A stretch of DNA of 64,000 bases from Oscillospiraceae bacterium (GTDB taxonomy: Bacteria; Bacillota; Clostridia; Oscillospirales; Oscillospiraceae): assembly GCA_902774015.1 (NCBI GenBank), contig CACYHB010000020.1:1-64000 (forward strand), given 5' to 3'. How positions within the stretch are numbered: position 1 is the stretch's first letter; each line of letters starts with the position of its first letter. The notes under the pieces were generated by a model. It worked only from the letters and a program-made list of their open reading frames with translations. It did not search any database and was not told the origin of the DNA. The position numbers were made by a program, and so were the translations under genes. Below, piece by piece: positions 15,809-25,107 of this stretch.

Positions 15809-17197
15809 TCATTTCCGCAGCGGATTCCAGCGCCCGCTTCGGAAGTAGCACACAAAAAGGACGAAGAGCAGCAGGTTGTGCCCGATCATGCAGCCCCAGG
15901 CGGAGACCAGTCCCATCCCCAGAAGCCGGGTGCACACGAAGGTGCCCACGATGCGCACGCCCCACATGCCGATGATGTTGAACACGAAAGGGACTGAGGT
16001 TTTGCCCACGCCCTGCAGCATGCCCTCAATGACGATGGACACGCCGTAGAAGGGCTCGGAGCAGGCCACCATGCGCAGCACGGTGCTCCCCAGCAGGATC
16101 ACCGCCGCGTCACGGCTGAAAAGCCCGACCATGGCGGGGGCGAAGCAGAAAAGCACGGACCCCGACAGCAGCATCAGCGTCACTTCACACAGGAAGATGA
16201 GCCTCGCCTGATCGCCCACCCGCTGCCTGTCCCCTGCGCCTACGGCGTTGCCGGTGAGGGTGGCCGCCGCCGTCTGCATCCCGTAGCCCGGGATATAGAA
16301 GGCCGACTCCACGGTGTTGGCGATGGTGTGAGCGGCGGTGGCCGTCTCGCCGAGCGCGTTGATCATGGCGGCGAAGGCCACGTAGCCCAGGGAAGTGCCG
16401 AAACGCTGGAGCATGTTGGGGAAGGCCACGCGCAGGCAGGGCAGCAGCACCCGCCGGTCCGGCCGCAGGGAAAGACCCTGGGGCGAGACGCGGGGATGGC
16501 GGAAAAGGGCCAGCGTGATGGCGAGCCCGCCGAAGACGAAAGAGGCGGCGCTGGCCGCCGCGGCGCCCACGACGCCGAGTCCCGCGCCCCAGACACGCAG
16601 ACTCCGGCCGAAAACGGTGAGTGTGCGCGGCTCGTAGATCAGCAGGAAATTCAGCATCACGTTCAGGAGGTTGACCCCGATGCCCACGCGCATGGGTGTT
16701 TTCGTATCGCCCGCGGCACGCAGCACGGTGCCGAAGATGATGCTGGCCGCCCGGGCCAGCATGGGCGTATACAGGATGAAAAAGTAGCGTGAGGCCAGAT
16801 CCTGCAGCGAGGGCGCCACCTGCATCCACACGGGCACTTTCCCGCTCAGGCCGAGAGTCAGCCCGGTAAAGAGCAGGCCGGCCGCCAGCACCATCAGCAC
16901 CGACTGGGCCGCCGCCCGGCGGGCGCGTTCGGCCTCCCCTGCTCCGATGGCCTGGGAGATGTAGCCGAGAAAGCCCACACCGAAGGCGGAGACGGTGCTG
17001 CCGATGAGCCAGTTGACCGTGACGGTGCTGCCCACGGCGGCCGTGGCCGCTGTGCCCAGGGAGCCGACCATGGCCGTGTCGATATACTGCACGGCGGTCT
17101 GCATCAGCTGCTCGAGCATGGTGGGCCAGGCCAGCGCGATCACCGCCGGCAGCAGCGAAAAGTCGAAGATGGAATTGTGCGATGTCTCATTTTTCAT
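15809..17197 (-). CDS. MATE-family efflux transporter
   Basis: The 462-residue protein has twelve predicted helices in two MatE halves. The N-terminal signature ALAWPTMLEQLMQTAVQYID and the repeated FYIPGYGMQTAAATLTGNAVGAG segment, kept short here, are typical of multi-antimicrobial extrusion proteins, which export drugs or metabolites with Na+ or H+. The substrate is unknown. The start at 17197 has only a weak AGG upstream. It is separated from rluD by a bidirectional hairpin and is likely a single transcription unit. Confidence 0.9.
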   Translation of the reverse strand: MKNETSHNSIFDFSLLPAVIALAWPTMLEQLMQTAVQYIDTAMVGSLGTAATAAVGSTVTVNWLIGSTVSAFGVGFLGYISQAIGAGEAERARRAAAQSVLMVLAAGLLFTGLTLGLSGKVPVWMQVAPSLQDLASRYFFILYTPMLARAASIIFGTVLRAAGDTKTPMRVGIGVNLLNVMLNFLLIYEPRTLTVFGRSLRVWGAGLGVVGAAAASAASFVFGGLAITLALFRHPRVSPQGLSLRPDRRVLLPCLRVAFPNMLQRFGTSLGYVAFAAMINALGETATAAHTIANTVESAFYIPGYGMQTAAATLTGNAVGAGDRQRVGDQARLIFLCEVTLMLLSGSVLFCFAPAMVGLFSRDAAVILLGSTVLRMVACSEPFYGVSIVIEGMLQGVGKTSVPFVFNIIGMWGVRIVGTFVCTRLLGMGLVSAWGCMIGHNLLLFVLFVCYFRSGRWNPLRK

Positions 17198-17243
17198 AGC
17201 CTGATCAGTCTATCACAATCCCGGCCGGAATGGAAGAGAAACA

Positions 17244-17274
17244 GAAAACGCTTCCCGGATAGGGAAGCGTTTTC
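17244..17274. terminator. Terminator between rluD and MATE gene
   Basis: GAAAACGCTTCCC pairs with GGGAAGCGTTTTC around a 5-nt loop, with A and T runs on both sides. Confidence 0.85.
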
Positions 17275-17285
17275 GTTCTCTCGAC

Positions 17286-18212
17286 TCAGATCGGCGGCCC
17301 GAGCCGTGAGAGCAGCTCCGTGAAATACTCCGGCAGAGGGCTCTCCAGCTCCACATGCTCGCCCGTGCGGGGGTGAATGAATTTGAGGCGCCTTGCGTGG
17401 AGGCACTGGCCCTCCAGCCCCTTCTCGGGCGATGGCGCGCCGTAAGTATAGTCCCCCAACAGGGGGTGGCCGATGCTGGCCATGTGGACGCGGATCTGAT
17501 GGGTGCGCCCGGTTTCGAGGATGCAGCGGATGTGGGTGTAGCCCGCATAGCGGGTGAGAACCTCCCAATGGGTCACGGCGGGGCGGCTGTTCTTCTCCGT
17601 CACCGCCATGCGCTTGCGGTCCGTAGGATGGCGGCCGATGGGCCGGTCCACGGTGCCGGCGTCCTCCCGGAAGCCGCCGCGGGCAACAGCCTCATAGACC
17701 CGGGAGAGGCTCCTGTCGCTGAGCTGGGCGGAGAGCGCCTGATGGGCGAAATCGTTCTTGGCGACGATCAGCAGGCCCGAGGTGTCCTTGTCGATGCGGT
17801 GGACGATGCCGGGGCGCTTTTCCCCGCCGATGCCGGAGAGACTGTCTCCGCAGTGCCAGAGCAGGGCGTTGACCAGCGTCCCGTCCGGGTGGCCGGGCGC
17901 GGGGTGCACCACCAGGCCCCGGGGCTTGTTCACCACGATCACGTCCCCGTCCTCATACGCCACGTCCAGCGGAATGTCCTGCGCGATCAGGGGGACCTCC
18001 TCCGCCTCCGGCAGCAGAACGGAGATCACGTCCCCGGGGGCGCACTTGGCGTTCTTCTTCGCCGCCGCGCCGCCGAGGCGCACGCGCCCCTCCTCCAGCA
18101 GCCGCTGGGCGGCGCTGCGGCTCAGATCCTCCATACGACGCGCAAGGAGAGCGTCGATCCGATCGCCGCTCTCCTCTGCTGTGACGGTGAGGACAAATAC
18201 CCTCTCGTCCAT
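17286..18212 (-). CDS. rluD: RluA-family 23S rRNA pseudouridine synthase
   Basis: The 308-residue protein has an N-terminal S4 RNA-binding domain (about 14-75, SRSAAQRLLEEGRVRLGG) and the RluA catalytic domain. The catalytic motif HRIDKDTSGLL contains the essential Asp, and GRTHQIRVHMASIGHPLLGD is the second family block. It most likely isomerises uridines in helix 69 of 23S rRNA, as RluD does; RluA-family specificity cannot be proven from sequence. It follows lspA by 6 bp, the usual Firmicute lspA-rluD arrangement. Confidence 0.92.
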   Translation of the reverse strand: MDERVFVLTVTAEESGDRIDALLARRMEDLSRSAAQRLLEEGRVRLGGAAAKKNAKCAPGDVISVLLPEAEEVPLIAQDIPLDVAYEDGDVIVVNKPRGLVVHPAPGHPDGTLVNALLWHCGDSLSGIGGEKRPGIVHRIDKDTSGLLIVAKNDFAHQALSAQLSDRSLSRVYEAVARGGFREDAGTVDRPIGRHPTDRKRMAVTEKNSRPAVTHWEVLTRYAGYTHIRCILETGRTHQIRVHMASIGHPLLGDYTYGAPSPEKGLEGQCLHARRLKFIHPRTGEHVELESPLPEYFTELLSRLGPPI

Positions 18213-18218
18213 CTGTTT

Positions 18219-19232
18219 TTACTTGAACTCCGCCAGAATGTCCTCGAGGGAGAACTCCTCGTTGGAAGAGGAGGCCTTCGGGGCGGGCGCGGGCGCAGCC
18301 TTGGGAGCCGGCTTGGGCGCGGGAGCGGCGGGGCGCTGGGCGGGAGCCGCAGCCGGACGTGCCGCAGGGGCGGCAGCCTGACGCTGGGCGGGAGCAGCAG
18401 CCGGACGCTGCGCAGCGCTGCGGGCCGTGCTCTGCTGGGTGGAGACGCGGGCGTTGGCGCGCTCCCACTCGGCGAAGGGATCGGCCTCGGCAGTACGGGC
18501 GGCGGGAGCGGCCTGGCGCGCGGGGGCGGCCTGAGGCTCCTGGGCCGCGGCGCGGGCACGGCTCTCCGCCTGCGCCTGCTGGCGCTGACGGGCGGCGCGC
18601 TCGGCCTTGTAGGCCTCGTATTCGTCGTCCTCGCGGTCGCGGCGGGCCTTTTTGCTGGCCTTGGCCTCGGCGGCCTCAGCCTTGGCGGCGACGCGGGCGG
18701 CGCGTCTCTCCTTCGCGGTGGGCCGGCGGGGCAGATCGTCCTCGTCGTCCTCGTCGTAGAGATCGTCGTAATCGTCCTCGTCCCGCTCCCGTTCAAACAG
18801 GATCGCCAGTACGAAGATCAGACAGAATACGGTGATGAAAATATCCGCCACGTTGAAGACCGGGAAATTGATGAACTCGGTCTTGAACATATCCTGTACG
18901 TAGCCGTAGATCACCCGGTCGATGCAGTTGGACAGACCGCCCGCGGCGACCAGCACGATGCTCCAGCGGGCCAGACGGCCGGAGATGAAATTCGTGGCCA
19001 GCGCGATGATGACGGCCAGCACGAACACGCCGGTCAGAATGATGAAGGGGATCCGGGCTCCGCTGCCGCTCAGAAAACTGAAAGCGGCGCCGTCATTGTG
19101 AAGATTCACAAGGCTGAGGATACCGGGAATAAAGGGCTCGCCCACAGACTCCATGGGGATGGAGTTCTGAACCCAGAACTTGACCCACTGGTCGGCGATG
19201 ATGACCAGCACGGCAACGATTGCGTACAGCAT
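18219..19232 (-). CDS. lspA: Signal peptidase II with long disordered tail
   Basis: Residues 1-147 form a normal lipoprotein signal peptidase: four membrane helices, and the catalytic aspartates D105 in SNCIDRV and D130 in FNVADIF. It cleaves prolipoproteins after lipid attachment. Residues 148-337 are an unusual cytoplasmic extension: an Asp/Glu-rich stretch (148-167), a basic Lys/Arg/Ala helix region (168-235) and a Pro/Ala/Gln-rich repeat region (about 235-315) with repeated PAAAPAQRQ-like units. Most LspA proteins end near 160 residues. The frame is open without interruption and rluD follows directly, so the tail appears real. The AGGAGAAAGAT site supports the start. Confidence 0.92.
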   Translation of the reverse strand: MLYAIVAVLVIIADQWVKFWVQNSIPMESVGEPFIPGILSLVNLHNDGAAFSFLSGSGARIPFIILTGVFVLAVIIALATNFISGRLARWSIVLVAAGGLSNCIDRVIYGYVQDMFKTEFINFPVFNVADIFITVFCLIFVLAILFERERDEDDYDDLYDEDDEDDLPRRPTAKERRAARVAAKAEAAEAKASKKARRDREDDEYEAYKAERAARQRQQAQAESRARAAAQEPQAAPARQAAPAARTAEADPFAEWERANARVSTQQSTARSAAQRPAAAPAQRQAAAPAARPAAAPAQRPAAPAPKPAPKAAPAPAPKASSSNEEFSLEDILAEFK

Positions 19233-19309
19233 ATCTTTCTCCTATCCGCCCTGCCTCCGCAGGGCCAAACATTCTCCTGTGCTTAAGGCGCTAAAGGCTA
19301 AAGACTATT

Positions 19310-22123
19310 TTAACCGATGTTTCCGAGTTTTGCAACCACGGATGCGCAGCGCGGGCAAAGATCCGTCTCGGGATCGGCGGCGGTGGAGTGCTTCCAGCAG
19401 CGGGGGCACTTGACGCCGGGCGCCTCGACGACGGAGATGCCGAGCCCGGGCAGCGCGGCGCTCTCGCCGGCGGCGGCGCTCTCGCCCTCGCCCTTGTCCG
19501 GGGCGATCAGGCATTCGGAGACAATGAAGAGCTCGGCCAGATCCATGTCGGAGAACTTTTCCGCCTCGGCGCGCAGCTTCTCATCGGCGCTGCAGAGGGT
19601 GACGGAGGCTTCCAGCGGCTTGCCGATGCGCTTGGCGGCGCGGGCGGTCTCGATGACGCCGTTGACGTCGTTGCGCAGAGCGATCAGCTGATCCCAGCGG
19701 GCCATGGTCTCCGCGTCCAGCGCGTAGTCCGCGAAGGGCTTGTTCATCTGGTTGAGCACCACGTTGCGCGCGTCGTCTTCCGCGCGGTGAGGCATGGCGA
19801 GCCAGATCTCGTCGCAGGTGAAGGCCAGGATCGGCGCGAACATCCTGGTCAGGGAATCCAGGATCAGGTACAGCGCGGTCTGGGCGCTGCGGCGCAGGAT
19901 GCCGTTGCGCTCCTCGCAGTACAGGCGGTCCTTGATGATGTCCAGATAAAAGCTCGACAGCTCCACCACGCAGAAATCGTTGATGGCGTGGGAGATCACG
20001 TGGAACTCGTAATCCTTATAGGCCGCCTCGACCTTTTCGATCAGCTCGTTGAGCTTGGTGATCGCCCAGCGGTCCAGCTCCTGCATATCCTCGGGGGCCA
20101 CCAGATCGTCGGCGTCAAAGCCGTCCAGGTTGCCGAGGCAGTAGCGGGCGGTGTTGCGGAACTTGAGATAGTTCTGGCTCAGCTGCTTGAAGATCTCCTT
20201 CGAGCAGCGCACGTCCACGTGGTAGTCGGCGGAGCCGGCCCAGAGGCGGATCATATCGGCGCCGAACTCCTTGATGATATCGGCGGGGTCCACGCCGTTG
20301 CCCAGGGACTTGTGCATGGCCTTGCCCTCGCCATCCACGGTCCAGCCGTGGGTCAGGCACTCTTTGTAGGGAGCGCCCTGTCCCAGCGCGCCGACGGCCA
20401 CCAGCAGAGAGGACTGGAACCAGCCGCGGTACTGGTCGCCGCCCTCCATGTACATGGAGGAGGGCCAGAAGCCCTGATCCCGCTTCATGGCGGCGTAGTG
20501 CGTGGAGCCGGAGTCAAACCAGCCGTCCAGCGTGTCGGTCTCCTGGGTGAAGCGCTTGCCGCCGCAGTGGGGACAGACAAAGCCCTCGGGCAGGATCTCG
20601 GCCGCCGTACGGTCAAACCATGCGTTGCTGCCTTCCTTCTCGAAGAGGGAGGCCACGGCCTCGACGCTCTCCTCGGTGCAGACGGGCTTGCCGCAGTCCT
20701 CGCAGTAGAACACGGGGATGGGCAGACCCCAGCGGCGCTGACGGGAGATGCACCAGTCGGCGCGCTCGCGGATCATGGCGCCCATGCGCTCCTTGCCCCA
20801 GGCGGGCAGCCAGCGCACGTTTTCACAGGCCTGGATGGCCTCCTCCTTGAAGGAGTCCACCGAGCAGAACCACTGGGGCGTTGCGCGGAAGATGATGGGC
20901 TTCTTGCAGCGCCAGCAGTGGGGATAGCTGTGCATGATGTTCTCGCTGGCGAAGAGCACGCCGCTCTCCTTCATGTCGGCGAGGATGACGGGGTTGGATT
21001 CCTCCGTGCCGAGCCCGGCGTACTTGCCGGCGTACTCGGTGTGGCGGCCCTGATCGTCCACAGGGACGACCATGTCGGTGCCGTAGCGCATGCAGGTGAC
21101 GTAGTCGTCGGCACCGAAGCCGGGGGCGGTGTGCACGCAGCCGGTACCGGAATCCATGGTGACGTAGTCGGCCAGCATCAGCAGGCTGGTCTTGGGAAGG
21201 AAGGGGTGGTCCGCCAGCATGTACTCGAAGAAGGCGCCCTCGTGGGTCTCCACGATCTCATACGCGCTGACGCCGCCCGCGGCCATGACCTTCTCCACCA
21301 GCGCCTCGGCGATGACGTACATCTCGCCGTTCGGGACCTTGACGATGGCGTAGCTGTCGCCCGGGGAGAGGGTGATGCCCAGGTTGCCGGGCAGGGTCCA
21401 GATGGTGGTGGTCCAGATCAGGAAGAAGAGCTTCGACTTGTCCAGATGGCTCAGTCTGCCCTTGTCGTCATGGAGGGGGAACTTGACGTAGACCGTGGTG
21501 ACCGGGTCGTCCTGGTACTCGATCTCCGCCTCGGCCAGGGCGGTCTCGTCATGGGCGCACCAGTAGACGGGCTTGAGGCCCTTGTAGATGTGCCCGTTCT
21601 GATACATCTTGCCGAAGATGCGCACCTCATCGGACTCGAAGCCCTTGTTCATCGTGGTGTAGGGATGCTCCCAGTCCCCGATGACGCCCAGACGCTTGAA
21701 GCCCTCGCGCTGCCGGTCAATGTATTTGTTGGCGTAGGCCTCGCAGGCGGAGCGGAAATCCGCCACGCTCATGGCCTTGTGGTTGAGCTTCTGCTCCTTG
21801 ATGATGGCGGACTCGATGGGCATGCCGTGGTTGTCCCAGCCGGGGATGTAGGGCACGTGGTAGCCGCGCATCATGTAGCTGCGGTTGATGAAGTCCTTGA
21901 TGGACTTGTTCAGGGCGTGACCCATGTGGATGTCGCCGTTGGAGAAGGGAGGGCCGTCATGGAGGTTGAAAAGAGGCAGACCCTCGCTCTTTTTCAGATG
22001 CTCGTTGTAAATATCCAGCTCTTCCCAGTGCCGGAGCATATCGGGCTCCCGCTTGGGGAGGCCGGCGCGCATGGGAAAGTCGGTTTTCGGCAGATTCAGA
22101 GTGGCGTTGAAATCCTTAGACAT
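19310..22123 (-). CDS. ileS: Isoleucyl-tRNA synthetase
   Basis: The 937-residue class I synthetase charges tRNA-Ile. The HIGH motif appears as GDIHMGHA (near residue 67), and the second signature is MHKSLGN in place of KMSKS. The CP1 editing domain (TxGTGxVHTAPG type block, DSGTGCVHTAPGFG) and the C-terminal zinc ribbon (CPRCWKH and CPRCASVV) are complete. It sits between divIVA and lspA, the common Clostridia order. The start has AGGAG six bases upstream. The leader of about 150 bases lacks a recognisable T-box sequence. Confidence 0.97.
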   Translation of the reverse strand: MSKDFNATLNLPKTDFPMRAGLPKREPDMLRHWEELDIYNEHLKKSEGLPLFNLHDGPPFSNGDIHMGHALNKSIKDFINRSYMMRGYHVPYIPGWDNHGMPIESAIIKEQKLNHKAMSVADFRSACEAYANKYIDRQREGFKRLGVIGDWEHPYTTMNKGFESDEVRIFGKMYQNGHIYKGLKPVYWCAHDETALAEAEIEYQDDPVTTVYVKFPLHDDKGRLSHLDKSKLFFLIWTTTIWTLPGNLGITLSPGDSYAIVKVPNGEMYVIAEALVEKVMAAGGVSAYEIVETHEGAFFEYMLADHPFLPKTSLLMLADYVTMDSGTGCVHTAPGFGADDYVTCMRYGTDMVVPVDDQGRHTEYAGKYAGLGTEESNPVILADMKESGVLFASENIMHSYPHCWRCKKPIIFRATPQWFCSVDSFKEEAIQACENVRWLPAWGKERMGAMIRERADWCISRQRRWGLPIPVFYCEDCGKPVCTEESVEAVASLFEKEGSNAWFDRTAAEILPEGFVCPHCGGKRFTQETDTLDGWFDSGSTHYAAMKRDQGFWPSSMYMEGGDQYRGWFQSSLLVAVGALGQGAPYKECLTHGWTVDGEGKAMHKSLGNGVDPADIIKEFGADMIRLWAGSADYHVDVRCSKEIFKQLSQNYLKFRNTARYCLGNLDGFDADDLVAPEDMQELDRWAITKLNELIEKVEAAYKDYEFHVISHAINDFCVVELSSFYLDIIKDRLYCEERNGILRRSAQTALYLILDSLTRMFAPILAFTCDEIWLAMPHRAEDDARNVVLNQMNKPFADYALDAETMARWDQLIALRNDVNGVIETARAAKRIGKPLEASVTLCSADEKLRAEAEKFSDMDLAELFIVSECLIAPDKGEGESAAAGESAALPGLGISVVEAPGVKCPRCWKHSTAADPETDLCPRCASVVAKLGNIG

Positions 22124-22220
22124 AAGCGTATCTCCTGTATATAGAATCGAAAAACGGAAGAGTGACTGCAGGAAAGCAATAATATCAATTGTAAATCAAT
22201 GATTTACGATTGAAAGGAAA

Positions 22221-22250
22221 GCGGGGCACGCGCCTTTCGGCGCCCGCCCC
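22221..22250 (-). terminator. GC-rich hairpin after divIVA
   Basis: On the minus strand GGGGCGGGCGCC pairs with GGCGCGTGCCCC around a GAAA loop, followed by GCTTTCCTTT. It probably ends or attenuates the sepF-divIVA transcript before ileS. Confidence 0.65.
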
Positions 22251-22272
22251 GTATGATGCAGATTGCGGAGGC

Positions 22273-22902
22273 TCAGACCGTGAAAGGCTGAGTGCTCTCA
22301 AGGCTGAAATCGGGCGCGGACTCTTCTGCGGGGCCCAGATCAATGGAGAAGTTCATCTCGGGCTGGACCTTGGAAGCGGAATCTTCAATGCTGCGTATGG
22401 CGTCGTCCACGTCCGCTTCGCCGGCGGCCTCGTCAGCCTCCGGCTGGGGAATGTAGTCCTGGCTGATCTCATCCAGCTTGCCGACCTGGGCCTCGCACAG
22501 AGCGCGAACGTCCTCGAAATACTTGGCGGTGGCGAGCTTGGCCTCCTCCAGGCGGCGCTCGTACATGCGGGTCTCCTCCTCAATGGAGCCGACGCGGGCC
22601 GCGACCTTGGCCTCGGCGTCAGCGATCATGGCCTCGGCGCGCTTGCGGGCGTCCTGCTCGATCTGCACGGCCAGCTTCTGGGCGGAGAGGATGGCGGAGG
22701 AGAGGGTCTCCTCGCCGGCGCGGTACTCCTCGATCTTGTCGACGAGGACCTTCATCTTGCTCTTGAGGACGGAGTTCTCTTTCTGGGCGGCCGTGATCTC
22801 ATTGGCCAGATCCTCCAGAAAATCGTCCACAGAAGCCATATCGTAGCCACTGAGGCGGGACTTCTCAAAAGTTTTTTCGCGGATGTCCTGAGCGGTAATC
22901 AT
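22273..22902 (-). CDS. divIVA: DivIVA-domain protein
   Basis: The 209-residue protein starts with the DivIVA membrane-targeting module (ITAQDIREKTFEKSRLSGYDMASVDDFL, residues 2-29 in part) and continues as a long coiled coil to about residue 145, then an acidic tail. DivIVA proteins sit at negatively curved membranes at the septum and poles and help division-site placement. The ATG at 22902 is preferred over the upstream in-frame GTG because AAAGGTGG is then 8 nt away. It lies 38 bp behind sepF, as in many Firmicutes. Confidence 0.92.
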   Translation of the reverse strand: MITAQDIREKTFEKSRLSGYDMASVDDFLEDLANEITAAQKENSVLKSKMKVLVDKIEEYRAGEETLSSAILSAQKLAVQIEQDARKRAEAMIADAEAKVAARVGSIEEETRMYERRLEEAKLATAKYFEDVRALCEAQVGKLDEISQDYIPQPEADEAAGEADVDDAIRSIEDSASKVQPEMNFSIDLGPAEESAPDFSLESTQPFTV

Positions 22903-22940
22903 ATCAATATCCACCTTTCAAAGTTTTCTCTGTATCGAAA

Positions 22941-23507
22941 TTACAGGTACTGGCCGGCGCTCTCCGCCTGCTCAGCCTGGGACCCCAGCACGTCCACGTT
23001 CTGGGGCGTCACGAAGTACGTCTTCGCGGAAATGGGGGTGATGCGCCCGCCCAGCGCAAAGGTGATGCCGGACAGGAAGTCCAGCAGACGGCGGGCGTTG
23101 TCCGTGGGGACGCCTTCCAGCGTCATCACGACGGAGCGGCCCTGGTTCAGGTGGCTCACCAGCTCCCCGGCCTCGTCAAAGGTCTTGGGATTGAAGAGGA
23201 TCACCTGCTGCTCGCTGCCGCCGAATTCAACCAGGCGCTCCCGCTTGGCCTTGGCGCCCTTCTTGAAGCCGAAGCCGCCGAAAAGGCCGCCGGTCGGAGC
23301 GGAGGCCGGCTTGGGGGCGGCCGCCTCCTTCGGGGCGGGTTCCGGCTCGGGCTTCGCGCCGGTCTCCTCGCCGAAAGCGCTTTCAAACTGTATCTGTGCG
23401 GCGCTGGGCTGGACCTGGGGCCTCAGATTGGTCTCGGCGCCTTCAAAAAAATCATCCTCGTCGTCATACGGTTGGGTGAGCTTACGCAGTTCATCCATGA
23501 AACCCAT
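22941..23507 (-). CDS. sepF: Cell division protein SepF
   Basis: The 188-residue protein has a flexible N-terminal part with a short amphipathic start (GFMDELRKL) that would bind membrane, a Pro/Ala-rich linker (about 45-85), and the C-terminal SepF domain (about 95-180, VILFNPKTFDEAGELVSHLNQGRSVVM in part, with FLSGITFALGG). SepF bundles FtsZ filaments and links the Z-ring to the membrane. GGAGG precedes the ATG. It is in the yggS-sepF-divIVA cluster, where the family is normally found. Confidence 0.95.
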   Translation of the reverse strand: MGFMDELRKLTQPYDDEDDFFEGAETNLRPQVQPSAAQIQFESAFGEETGAKPEPEPAPKEAAAPKPASAPTGGLFGGFGFKKGAKAKRERLVEFGGSEQQVILFNPKTFDEAGELVSHLNQGRSVVMTLEGVPTDNARRLLDFLSGITFALGGRITPISAKTYFVTPQNVDVLGSQAEQAESAGQYL

Positions 23508-23531
23508 GGTATTGCCTCCGGAAATGCTTCT

Positions 23532-24230
23532 TTACGGATTGTAATTGCGGGGTCCGAAGATCGCCGTACCCACGCGGACCAGGTTGGCTCCGCAGGCAAT
23601 GGCCTCTGTAAAATCGCCGGACATGCCCATAGACAAAAAATCCATAGATACATTATCGTATTTTTTTCTGCCATTGTCAACAAAAAGCTGCTTCATGGCG
23701 AGAAAAAAAGGTCGATTCCCGGCGGGGACGGAGCAGATGGGAGGAATTGCCATCAGCCCGCGCACGAAAATCCCCTCCAAAGCGGAGGCGGCCTCCAGCG
23801 CGTCGCCGACCGACTCCGGCGCAAAGCCGGATTTGGAGCTCTCCCGGCCGATGTTCACCTCCAGCAGCACGTCCTGCACGATCCCGCGCTTCTGCGCCTC
23901 GCGGGAAACGGCCTCCAGCAGGGGAAGGCTGTCCGCGCCGTGGATCAGAGAGACCAGCCCCACCACCTGCCGGACCTTGTTTTTCTGCAGGTGGCCGATG
24001 AAGTGCAGCGGCGCCCCCTCGTAGGCGCCCTGCGCCTGCTTCTCCAGCATCTCCTGCACCCGGTTCTCTCCGCAGATGTCAACCCCGGCGGCGATGGCCT
24101 CGCGCACGCGCCCGGCGTCGTTCATCTTGGTGGCGGCCGCCAGCAGGATCTCTCCTGGCTCGCGCCCGGCGGCGATGGCGGCGCGCGCCATGGCCTCCCG
24201 TACACGCGCCACGTTTTCGGCAATGCTCAT
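23532..24230 (-). CDS. yggS: YggS-family PLP homeostasis protein
   Basis: The 232-residue TIM-barrel protein binds pyridoxal 5'-phosphate and helps keep PLP and amino-acid pools balanced. The PLP lysine lies in LLAATKM near the N-terminus; the family blocks FIGHLQKNKVR, LEVNIGRESSKSGF and FLSMGMSGDF are present. It sits directly upstream of sepF and four bases after the HlyD-like gene, indicating one operon. Confidence 0.95.
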   Translation of the reverse strand: MSIAENVARVREAMARAAIAAGREPGEILLAAATKMNDAGRVREAIAAGVDICGENRVQEMLEKQAQGAYEGAPLHFIGHLQKNKVRQVVGLVSLIHGADSLPLLEAVSREAQKRGIVQDVLLEVNIGRESSKSGFAPESVGDALEAASALEGIFVRGLMAIPPICSVPAGNRPFFLAMKQLFVDNGRKKYDNVSMDFLSMGMSGDFTEAIACGANLVRVGTAIFGPRNYNP

Positions 24231-24234
24231 GATT

Positions 24235-24825
24235 TCAGCCTCTTTCTATTTCAGCTTCAATGAAGCGAAGATTCAGATAAGGTCCGCCCTGCAGCAGCCG
24301 GAAGAGCAGCAGGGCCTCTCCCTTTTCCTCCCGGACTTCCAGCAGCCGGGCGGGGACGCTCTCCCCGAAGCCCGAAAAGCGCAGCCGGCAGGGACCCGGC
24401 GCAGGCGCTTCTCCAGAGGGGAGGAGGGCGGCATAATACCAGGCGTTCTCCTCCACGAGCCGCGCCTCGCCGATCTCGCCGGGAGACGCGCGGAGGAGCG
24501 CCGTGAGCGTCTCCGCCGTCAGCGCGTCCGGCGGCGTGGGCGTGAGCGCCTCGTAGCCGTCGCAGGCGGCAAAGTAGATGCCGCGGCCGGTGAGCCGCTT
24601 CCCGTCCTCCGCGCCGGGGATCGGTTCGATGACGCGCTCACGGCGCAGCGCGACGCCCCGCAGCGCCGCCGGCGACTCCGCCGGGACAGGAGGGGGCGAC
24701 TCCGCCAGGGCGGAGAGAGCTCCGAAGAGAAAAACGCCCAGATAGCCGCAGACGCCCAGAAACAGCAGGACGGCTGCGGCGAGCAGGAAGCGGCTGTCCC
24801 GCCCCTTATGTATCGACCGATTCAA
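24235..24825 (-). CDS. HlyD-like single-pass membrane protein
   Basis: The product is about 196 residues with one N-terminal membrane helix ([21 protein letters not shown]) and a soluble part with beta-rich segments ([29 protein letters not shown]) resembling the barrel-sandwich region of the HlyD-like proteins usually found beside sepF in Clostridia. The start is uncertain: the TTG at 24825 overlaps hfq by 20 bases and has no clear ribosome binding site, so translation may depend on coupling to hfq. The function is unknown; a role in division or envelope is suggested only by context. Confidence 0.6.
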   Translation of the reverse strand: MNRSIHKGRDSRFLLAAAVLLFLGVCGYLGVFLFGALSALAESPPPVPAESPAALRGVALRRERVIEPIPGAEDGKRLTGRGIYFAACDGYEALTPTPPDALTAETLTALLRASPGEIGEARLVEENAWYYAALLPSGEAPAPGPCRLRFSGFGESVPARLLEVREEKGEALLLFRLLQGGPYLNLRFIEAEIERG

Positions 24826-25036
24826 GGCTGAGGGGTCGGGGCGGCACGATGGTGGAGATGGCGTGCTTGTAGATGAGCTGCTGCCTGCCTTCGGAATCCA
24901 GCACGACGGTGAAGCCGTCAAAGCCCTTGACGGTGCCGTGCAGCTGAAAGCCGTTCATCAGAAACATGGTGACGTTCAGCCGCTCGCGGCGGGCCTGATT
25001 GAGAAAAGCGTCCTGGAGGTTGAGTTGTTTTTGCAT
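24806..25036 (-). CDS. hfq: RNA chaperone Hfq
   Basis: The 76-residue protein is a normal-length Hfq with both Sm motifs: Sm1 ([19 protein letters not shown]) and Sm2 with YKHAIS. Hfq hexamers bind U- and A-rich RNA and aid sRNA-mRNA pairing. GGAG lies upstream of the ATG. It is downstream of miaA, the classic miaA-hfq order, with a gap of 71 bp containing a small hairpin. Confidence 0.97.
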   Translation of the reverse strand: MQKQLNLQDAFLNQARRERLNVTMFLMNGFQLHGTVKGFDGFTVVLDSEGRQQLIYKHAISTIVPPRPLSLESVDT

Positions 25037-25107
25037 CTTTGCATGCTCCTTCTATCTGATAGTTTCCGCCTGTGGCGGTACCACCATGATAGCGCGGAGC
25101 AGAGGGA

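Noticed and set aside
20270..20310. Non-standard MHKSLGN in place of KMSKS in IleS as evidence of a defective enzyme
   Set aside because: The catalytic second Lys-Ser is kept and the rest of the enzyme, including HIGH, editing domain and zinc ribbon, is complete; similar variants are familiar in clostridial IleS.
19388..22144. Long plus-strand open frame opposite ileS
   Set aside because: The ileS reading has all synthetase motifs; the antisense product is low-complexity Gly/Val/Asp/His sequence typical of shadows.
22124..22272. Possible T-box leader for ileS
   Set aside because: The gap is short, contains the divIVA terminator, and lacks a recognisable T-box sequence or specifier loop.
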